In this document: in pieces, positions 58,491 to 64,000 of the stretch | Position numbering within the stretch: the stretch's first letter is position 1 | How the letters are laid out: the number at the start of each line of letters is the position of its first letter | Assembly: GCF_024628865.1 (NCBI RefSeq) | Contig: NZ_CP102384.1 | Location: forward strand, 4,041,001 to 4,105,000 | Source of the DNA: Sphingopyxis sp. DBS4 | GTDB lineage: Bacteria > Pseudomonadota > Alphaproteobacteria > Sphingomonadales > Sphingomonadaceae | Direction: 5' to 3' | Length of the DNA stretch: 64,000 nt | Notes under the pieces: model-generated | The model's input: the letters and a program-made list of their open reading frames with translations, nothing else | Told to the model about the DNA's origin: nothing | The model's database searches: none | Program-made: the position numbers and the translations under genes

Positions 58491-60107
58491 TTGAGCCCGC
58501 TCGCCGAACCGACTGCATCGGGGTCCGCATCTGCCGATGCCACCGCGAATTCGCCCATCAGCCTAGGACTTCAACCCTCTCCGGCCGTGACCGAAGGAAT
58601 CGGGCGCATCGCGCTAGGTGATCTGCTTCGGCGCTCGGCACGGCGGTTCCAGAACAAGACTGCGGTGGTGACGCCGACAAGCGCCATCTCCTTTGGCCAA
58701 CTCGACGAAAAAGCAAATCGCTGTGCAAATTTCTTGTTCGAAAAGGGCGCGAAGCCCGGCGACCGGGTTGCAACCATCTGTGCGAACAGCATCGACTTCA
58801 TTGCCGTTATCTTTGGCATTCACCGAGCCGGCCTGGTCTGGGTGCCGATCAATCCAGCCCTGTCGTCGGATGACCGTGGCTATATCCTGAACCATACCGA
58901 GGCCGTGATTGTCATTGCCGATGAGAAGCTTGGTCATCTGCTCGCGAATGAAGCTGGCGGTGCCCCCACGGTGCTGACGCTTGGACCTGGCTTCGATGCG
59001 GGGCTTTCGACGGCATCCGACGTCGAACCCGACCTTCCCATTCACGAGCGTGATCTGACGATGATCATGTATACCAGCGGGACGACATCACGACCCAAGG
59101 GCGTGATGCACTGCAATCTGGCGGTCCATTCGACCATTATGTGCAACATCGGCGAGTGGATGGTCACGCGCGACGATCGCATTCTGATCGTGTTGCCGCT
59201 GTTCCATGTGTCGGCACACTGCCTCCTGATGACCTTCCTGGCCGCCGGCTCGACGGTGATTCTCCATAACGGGTTTGACCCTGGTCAGGTATTGAAGGCG
59301 ATCGACCAGCATAAGGTCAGCTTCTTCGTAGGCCTGCCGATGATGTATGCCGCGATGATGGACCATCCGGTCCGGAGCGAAGTGGACGTCACCTCGCTGC
59401 GCTACTGCATTTACGCGATGGCCCCGATGCCCGGACCGCTTCTGCGCCGCCTTCTGACCGAGTTCTGCCCGACCTTCGTTCTGTCCTCGGGACAAACCGA
59501 GATGTATCCGAGCACGATGATGCTGCGCCCCGAGCAGCAATTGCTGAAAGAAGGCAATTATTGGGGCGAGCCATCGATCGTCAACGATGTCGCGATCATG
59601 GCAGAGGATGGCACGCTGCTGCCGCGGGGCGAGGTTGGCGAGATCGTGCATCGCGGGCCGAACGTCATGCTCGGCTATTACAAAGATGACGCTGCAACCG
59701 CTGAATCGCGTCGCTTCGGCTGGCATCACACCGGCGATCTCGGCGTCATCGATGAAGACGGCCAATTGCTGTTCGTCGATCGCCTGAAAGACATCATCAA
59801 GAGCGGCGGCGAAAATGTTTCGTCGGTCAAGGTCGAGCAGGTTCTGCTGCAATGCCATTTGATCGCCAATGCGGCCGTGATCGGCGTGCCGCATCCTCGC
59901 TGGGAGGAAGCCGTCGTGGCGGTGATCATGTTGAAGCCCGGCGAAAGCGCCGAATCCTGGCATATTCATATGTATTGCCGCGAGATGCTTGCACCACACG
60001 AAGTCCCGAAGGCTTTCGAGTTCGTCGACGACCTCCCTCTCACCGCGACGTCGAAGCTGCGCAAGGTCGAGCTGCGCAACCGCTTCATCAATTTGTTCGG
60101 AGATTGA
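58491..60107 (+). CDS. AMP-dependent acyl-CoA ligase
   Basis: A 538-residue adenylate-forming enzyme from a TTG (MSPLAEPTASG); the ribosome site is poor and the exact start is uncertain. Motif YTSGTTSRPKGVMH is the P-loop (A3), SSGQTEMYPS is A5, GWHHTGDLGVIDEDG is A7, DRLKDIIKSGGENVSS is A8, and the catalytic Lys lies in PLTATSKLRKVEL (A10). It would activate a carboxylic acid, probably the hydroxy acid released by the hydrolase, as a CoA ester. It starts a tight block with the carboxylase and hydratase genes. Confidence 0.93.
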   Translation: MSPLAEPTASGSASADATANSPISLGLQPSPAVTEGIGRIALGDLLRRSARRFQNKTAVVTPTSAISFGQLDEKANRCANFLFEKGAKPGDRVATICANSIDFIAVIFGIHRAGLVWVPINPALSSDDRGYILNHTEAVIVIADEKLGHLLANEAGGAPTVLTLGPGFDAGLSTASDVEPDLPIHERDLTMIMYTSGTTSRPKGVMHCNLAVHSTIMCNIGEWMVTRDDRILIVLPLFHVSAHCLLMTFLAAGSTVILHNGFDPGQVLKAIDQHKVSFFVGLPMMYAAMMDHPVRSEVDVTSLRYCIYAMAPMPGPLLRRLLTEFCPTFVLSSGQTEMYPSTMMLRPEQQLLKEGNYWGEPSIVNDVAIMAEDGTLLPRGEVGEIVHRGPNVMLGYYKDDAATAESRRFGWHHTGDLGVIDEDGQLLFVDRLKDIIKSGGENVSSVKVEQVLLQCHLIANAAVIGVPHPRWEEAVVAVIMLKPGESAESWHIHMYCREMLAPHEVPKAFEFVDDLPLTATSKLRKVELRNRFINLFGD

Positions 60108-60109
60108 TC

Positions 60110-61720
60110 GTGGCGATCATCGAAAGCATGGCCATTCCCGAGAGCGAGGCGTTCAGGCGCAACCGCGCGGCGCATCTCGACTTGATCGGAACCTTCCGCG
60201 CGCTCGAAGCCAAGGTACTGGCTGCGTCCGCTCGTGCCGGTCCGAAGTTCGCCAAGCGTGGACAGCTGTTGCCGCGCGATCGTGTCGCGTTGCTGCTCGA
60301 CCGCGACGCTCCATTTCTCGAGCTGTCGACTCTGGCCGGGATCGGCATGCACGACGACGATGGGCTCGAGAATGTCTATGGGGGCGGTGCCATTGCCGGC
60401 ATCGGCTTCGTCTCGGGTATTCGCGCGATGGTGTTCGCAAGCGACGCCGGCATCAAGGGCGGCGCCGCGCATCCGATGGGCATCAAGAAGCAGCTGCGCG
60501 TTCAGGACATCGCGATTGAAAACAAGCTGCCCTATATTCAGTTGGTCGAAAGCGCAGGGGCAAATCTCAACCTGCAGGCCGAAATGTTCGTCGAGGGCGG
60601 CCGCACCTTCGCAAACCTCTCGCGCATGTCCGCCCTCGGCCTGCCAACGATCACGGTGGTCCACGGATCATCGACGGCCGGCGGTGCGTATCAGGTCGGT
60701 CTCTCCGATTATGTCATCATGATCCGCGGGCGCTCGAAAGTGTTTCTTGCCGGTCCACCGCTGCTCAAGGCCGCCACCGGCGAAATCGCCCGCGACGAAG
60801 ACCTCGGCGGTGCCGAGCTACACACGCAGGTCACCGGGGTCGGCGATTATCTGGCCGAAAGCGACGCCGACGGGCTGCGCCAGGCGCGCGAGGTTCTCGC
60901 GAAGTTGCGATGGGATCGAAGCGTGCCGGCACTGGCCGGACCCGGCCCCCGCTACGACAGCGAAGAATTGCTCGGGATCGTCTCGCCCGACTATCGCAAA
61001 CCCTATGATGTCCATGAGGTCATCGCCCGCATTGTCGACGACAGCGACTTCACAGAATTCAAGGCGGAATATGGCTTCCATACTGTTTGCGGGCACGCCC
61101 GGATCGAAGGACGCGAGCTCGGCATCATTGGGAACAATGGACCGATCGACTCCCGGGGCGCGACCAAGGCGGCACAGTTCATCCAGCTCTGCTGCCAATC
61201 GAAAACCCCGCTGCTGTTCCTCCAGAATACGACCGGCTTCATGGTCGGCGTCGAGGCAGAAACATCGGGCATCGTGAAGCATGGATCGAAGCTGATCCAG
61301 GCGGTGACAAATGCGTCGGTGCCGAAGATCACCATCCAGATTGGCGCAAGTTTCGGGGCGGGTGCCTATGCCATGTGTGGACGGTCGTTCGGTCCGCGCT
61401 TCATCTTCTCATGGCCGAACAACCGATTGTCGGTGATGGGCGGGGAACAGGCGGCAAAGGTCCTGACCATCGTTGCCGAAGACGGTGCCGCGGCGCGCGG
61501 AGTCGAGCCCGACCATGCGGGGTTGGCGGCAATGTCGGAGCGATTGATCGCGCAATATGAGCGCGAAGGCGAGGCACTGTTTGCAACCGCACGACTTTGG
61601 GACGATGGAATCATCGATCCCCGCGACACGCGGCGCGTCGTCGCCTTGTGCCTCGACACCTGCGTCGAGGGCGACGCCCGCGTTCCGGCGCGAAACAATT
61701 TCGGGATTGCGCGGCTGTGA
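60110..61720 (+). CDS. Acyl-CoA carboxylase beta subunit (carboxyltransferase)
   Basis: A 536-residue carboxyltransferase from a GTG with GGAG about eight bases before it, two bases after the ligase stop. Motifs include GIGFVSGIRAMVFASDAGIK, IQLVESAGANLNLQ, GSSTAGGAYQVGLSDY and FLQNTTGFMVGVEAETSGI, and the C-terminal GASFGAGAYAMCGRSFGPRF. This is the non-biotinylated subunit of methylcrotonyl-CoA/geranyl-CoA-type carboxylases, which carboxylate 3-methyl-2-enoyl-CoAs. Beside an IVD-like dehydrogenase it would remove a blocking methyl branch. Confidence 0.92.
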   Translation: MAIIESMAIPESEAFRRNRAAHLDLIGTFRALEAKVLAASARAGPKFAKRGQLLPRDRVALLLDRDAPFLELSTLAGIGMHDDDGLENVYGGGAIAGIGFVSGIRAMVFASDAGIKGGAAHPMGIKKQLRVQDIAIENKLPYIQLVESAGANLNLQAEMFVEGGRTFANLSRMSALGLPTITVVHGSSTAGGAYQVGLSDYVIMIRGRSKVFLAGPPLLKAATGEIARDEDLGGAELHTQVTGVGDYLAESDADGLRQAREVLAKLRWDRSVPALAGPGPRYDSEELLGIVSPDYRKPYDVHEVIARIVDDSDFTEFKAEYGFHTVCGHARIEGRELGIIGNNGPIDSRGATKAAQFIQLCCQSKTPLLFLQNTTGFMVGVEAETSGIVKHGSKLIQAVTNASVPKITIQIGASFGAGAYAMCGRSFGPRFIFSWPNNRLSVMGGEQAAKVLTIVAEDGAAARGVEPDHAGLAAMSERLIAQYEREGEALFATARLWDDGIIDPRDTRRVVALCLDTCVEGDARVPARNNFGIARL

Positions 61721-62532
61721 CCGTGGACATGACCGATGCCCCGCAGATGTCGGTGCTGCGGCTGGAGCGCCGAGGCGGCGCGCTTGTCGCGACAATAGAC
61801 GACCCGGCGACGCGCAATGCGATCTCCGACCCGCTGCTGGCCGATTTCGACCTGCTGTTCTCGCATTATCGCACCGACCCGGCGGTTCGCGCCCTCGTAC
61901 TGCAAGGCAATGGCCGCATCTTCTGCGCCGGCGCCGATTTGAGCGGGAAGACGCTCGGCGGATCGAGTACCGATCCGCATGGCGAGATGGTCGAGCTGTC
62001 GATCCGCGGCGCGCGCGTTTTCGGCGGCCTCCACGCGTTTCCGAAGCCCGTGATTGCCGTGGTCGAGGGGGCAGCCATGGGCGGCGGCATGGGACTGGCC
62101 GCATGCGCCGATATCGTTCTTGCAGGACCGGGCGCCAGCTTCGCCTTGTCCGAGGCCCGCCTCGGCCTTGTCGCAGCGCAGATTGCACCCTTTGTGGTCG
62201 CCCGCCTCGGCCCGGCGATCACGCGCCGTCTCGCCTTGACCGGCAGCAGGTTCGATGCCGCCCAAGCGGCGAGCTTCGGCTTTATAGATGAATTGCTGGC
62301 GGATCGAGCGGCGATAGATGCGCGGCTGGACGCCATTCTTGCCGAGATTCAAGCCTGCGCCCCCGGTGCCTTGGCGGCGACGAAAGCGCTGCTCAACGGC
62401 TTGCCGGAATTCGACGTCGCCGCCTTTTCCCGGACCGCGGCCGAAGTGTTCGCCGACGCGGTGCTTGGCGAGGGGGCAGAGGGCATCGCAGCCTTCAAGG
62501 AAAAGAGATCGCCGGCATGGGCCACGACATGA
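61717..62532 (+). CDS. Enoyl-CoA hydratase/isomerase family protein
   Basis: A 271-residue crotonase from a GTG that overlaps the carboxyltransferase stop (GTGA); an ATG at 61729 is possible. The oxyanion segment GRIFCAGADLSGKTL and the helix EGAAMGGGMGLAACADIVLA with SEARLGLVAAQIAPFVV mark the family. In the Liu/Atu pathways the corresponding gene (liuC/atuE) hydrates the glutaconyl-type product of the carboxylase. Gene order (ligase, carboxylase beta, hydratase, carboxylase alpha) supports that role here. Confidence 0.9.
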   Translation: MTVDMTDAPQMSVLRLERRGGALVATIDDPATRNAISDPLLADFDLLFSHYRTDPAVRALVLQGNGRIFCAGADLSGKTLGGSSTDPHGEMVELSIRGARVFGGLHAFPKPVIAVVEGAAMGGGMGLAACADIVLAGPGASFALSEARLGLVAAQIAPFVVARLGPAITRRLALTGSRFDAAQAASFGFIDELLADRAAIDARLDAILAEIQACAPGALAATKALLNGLPEFDVAAFSRTAAEVFADAVLGEGAEGIAAFKEKRSPAWATT

Positions 62533-64000
62533 AGCCGTTTTCGAAGATCCTGATCGCCAATCGCGGCGAAATCGCGTGCCGCGTGATCCGCAGCGCCAAG
62601 GCAAAGGGCTATGCGACAGTCGCTGTATACAGCGACGCCGACGCTGGCGCGCGGCACGTTCTGGAAGCCGATGAGGCCTTTCGGCTGGGCGGCGGGCCGC
62701 TGCAGGAATCCTATCTTTCTGCCGAACGGGTCCTGGCGGCGGCGCGCGCGACCGGTGCCGACGCTCTCCATCCGGGATATGGCTTCTTCTCCGAGAATGC
62801 CGACTTCGCCGAGCAATGCGCGGAGGCGGGGGTCACCTTCATCGGTCCGATGCCCGATTCCGTTCGCGTCATGGGCGACAAGGCGCGCTCGAAGCGGCGG
62901 ATGATCGAAGCGGGTGTGCCTTGTGTGCCTGGCTATGAGGGCGATGATCAGGACGATGCGCTGTTCGTGCGCGAGGCCGAACGGATCGGCTATCCCGTGA
63001 TGGTCAAGGCGTCGGCGGGGGGCGGCGGACGCGGTATGCGCCTCGTCCACGATCCCAGCGATCTGCCGGCTGCGATCGTTTCGGCGCGGTCGGAAGCCAA
63101 AAATGCCTTTGGCGATGATCGGCTGCTCCTTGAGCGGGCCGTCGTCGATGCGCGTCATGTCGAAATCCAGGTATTCGGCGATAGCTTTGGGTCCGTCGTC
63201 CACCTGGGAGAGCGCGACTGCTCGGTCCAGCGCCGGCACCAAAAGGTCATCGAGGAAGCGCCATCGCCCGCCGTCGATGCGGATCTCCGGGCTCGAATGG
63301 GCGACGCGGCGGTGCGCGCCGCCGCCGCAATCGACTATGTCGGGGCGGGAACCGTCGAATTCCTGCTTGGCAAGGACGGCGCGTTCTACTTTCTTGAGAT
63401 GAACACCCGGCTTCAGGTCGAGCACCCCGTGACCGAATGCGTTACCGGGGTCGATCTGGTCGATCTTCAGATCGACGTGGCTGCCGGTCTGCCCTTGCCA
63501 TTCGCGCAGGACGATATTTCGATCTCCGGCCATGCGATCGAGGTGCGGCTCTATGCCGAAGACCCGCGCCAGGAGTTTCTGCCCCAAACAGGCGTTGCGT
63601 CGATTTGGCAGCCCGCAACCGGCGATGGCGTGCGCATTGATCACGGCCTGGTGACGGGTCAGGTCATCAGTCCATTCTATGACCCGATGATCGCGAAGAT
63701 CATCGCCACAGGGTCCAACCGCGACGAAGCGGTACGCCGGCTCATCCAGGCCGTTCGCGGTACACATCTGCTCGGGGTCGCGACCAACCGGGAGTTCTTG
63801 CTCGACGCGCTGTCGATCGACGAATTTCGCAAGGGCGACGCGACGACCGCCTTTATCGGCAAACATTATGCCAATGGCTTCCGGCCCGCCGAAGGCGATC
63901 CCGTAGCCGTGCTGCTTGCCGCCATCCTTGCTGCGGACAAGTCCGGGCAGGGTTGGTCATCGAACGCGGCGCAGGCCCATCAGATCAAGCTTGGGGCCGG
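62517..64000 (+). CDS. Acyl-CoA carboxylase alpha subunit, biotin carboxylase (partial)
   Basis: An open frame running off the window, about 495 residues visible. The ATG at 62517 has an AAGGAAAAGAGA site upstream and overlaps the hydratase by 16 bases; an ATG at 62529 forming ATGA with that stop is the alternative. KILIANRGEIACRVIRSAKA, GYGFFSENADFA, VMVKASAGGGGRGMR, EIQVFGDSFGSVVHLGERDC and FLEMNTRLQVEHPVTE are the biotin carboxylase signatures. The biotinyl domain (EAMKM-type) lies beyond the edge. It completes the carboxylase with the beta subunit. Confidence 0.93.
   Translation, partial: MGHDMKPFSKILIANRGEIACRVIRSAKAKGYATVAVYSDADAGARHVLEADEAFRLGGGPLQESYLSAERVLAAARATGADALHPGYGFFSENADFAEQCAEAGVTFIGPMPDSVRVMGDKARSKRRMIEAGVPCVPGYEGDDQDDALFVREAERIGYPVMVKASAGGGGRGMRLVHDPSDLPAAIVSARSEAKNAFGDDRLLLERAVVDARHVEIQVFGDSFGSVVHLGERDCSVQRRHQKVIEEAPSPAVDADLRARMGDAAVRAAAAIDYVGAGTVEFLLGKDGAFYFLEMNTRLQVEHPVTECVTGVDLVDLQIDVAAGLPLPFAQDDISISGHAIEVRLYAEDPRQEFLPQTGVASIWQPATGDGVRIDHGLVTGQVISPFYDPMIAKIIATGSNRDEAVRRLIQAVRGTHLLGVATNREFLLDALSIDEFRKGDATTAFIGKHYANGFRPAEGDPVAVLLAAILAADKSGQGWSSNAAQAHQIKLGA

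Noticed and set aside
62349..63866. A 505-residue minus-strand frame at the right edge
   Set aside because: Antisense to biotin carboxylase, which carries all expected signatures on the plus strand.

Overview
The window is high-GC DNA that reads as a Sphingomonadaceae-type alphaproteobacterium. The main clues are a TonB-receptor/tryptophan-halogenase-like/GH13/GH97 maltodextrin locus with LacI control, a trbI-DUF2274-LysR conjugation remnant, two large TonB-dependent receptors, and a tRNA-Gly-type att site with a P4-like integrase. The species was not determined.

Layout. (1) 1-13.4 kb: a maltodextrin/starch utilisation locus. A minus-strand operon runs from the TonB receptor to a tryptophan-halogenase-like flavoprotein, a GH13 amylase, a GH13 alpha-glucosidase, a GH97 enzyme and an esterase cut by the window edge. 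A divergent lacI-type gene and an MFS sugar transporter complete it. A 12-bp palindrome sits in the receptor/lacI gap, and a near copy precedes the transporter. (2) 13.4-16.4 kb: a scar made of a 5'-truncated IS110-family transposase abutting the 3' tip of trbG, then intact trbI, a DUF2274 gene and a LysR regulator. (3) 16.5-41.8 kb: an unusual island of about 30 mostly small genes. Many encode exported or lipid-anchored proteins: five DUF4189 proteins, DUF1176, Sel1, ankyrin, SHOCT, a VCBS-like protein and an LprI-like region. Regulators are interspersed: a LytS-type kinase, a separate LytTR response regulator, two LuxR-type HTH proteins and a membrane AraC-type protein. Its intergenic regions repeatedly carry the palindrome GTACCGGTAC, usually 67-72 bases before a start codon, and I did not see this motif elsewhere in the window. 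(4) 41.9-43.4 kb: the 3' half of a tRNA-Gly gene (att site) followed by a tyrosine integrase preceded by nested inverted repeats. (5) 43.5-64 kb: a catabolic cluster containing a TonB receptor, two SDRs, a Baeyer-Villiger-type monooxygenase, an HSL-family hydrolase, two EthD proteins, an APH-like kinase paired with an ACAD10/11-like dehydrogenase, an isovaleryl-CoA-dehydrogenase-like protein, an acyl-CoA ligase, both subunits of a biotin-dependent acyl-CoA carboxylase, and an enoyl-CoA hydratase. It has its own TetR regulator and a different recurring 21-bp palindrome. One complete IS3-family element is inserted in it.

How the parts work together. Region 1 imports and hydrolyses alpha-glucans. 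Region 5 plausibly oxidises an alcohol to a ketone, inserts oxygen to form a lactone or ester, hydrolyses it, activates the acid as a CoA ester, removes a hydroxyl by phosphorylation and elimination, and clears a methyl branch by carboxylation. That logic fits a branched cyclic ketone such as a monoterpenoid, but the substrate is an inference. Region 3 looks like one co-regulated set of envelope proteins of unknown function and is the best candidate for an undescribed system. All starts, motifs and spacings were read by eye; no database search was run.
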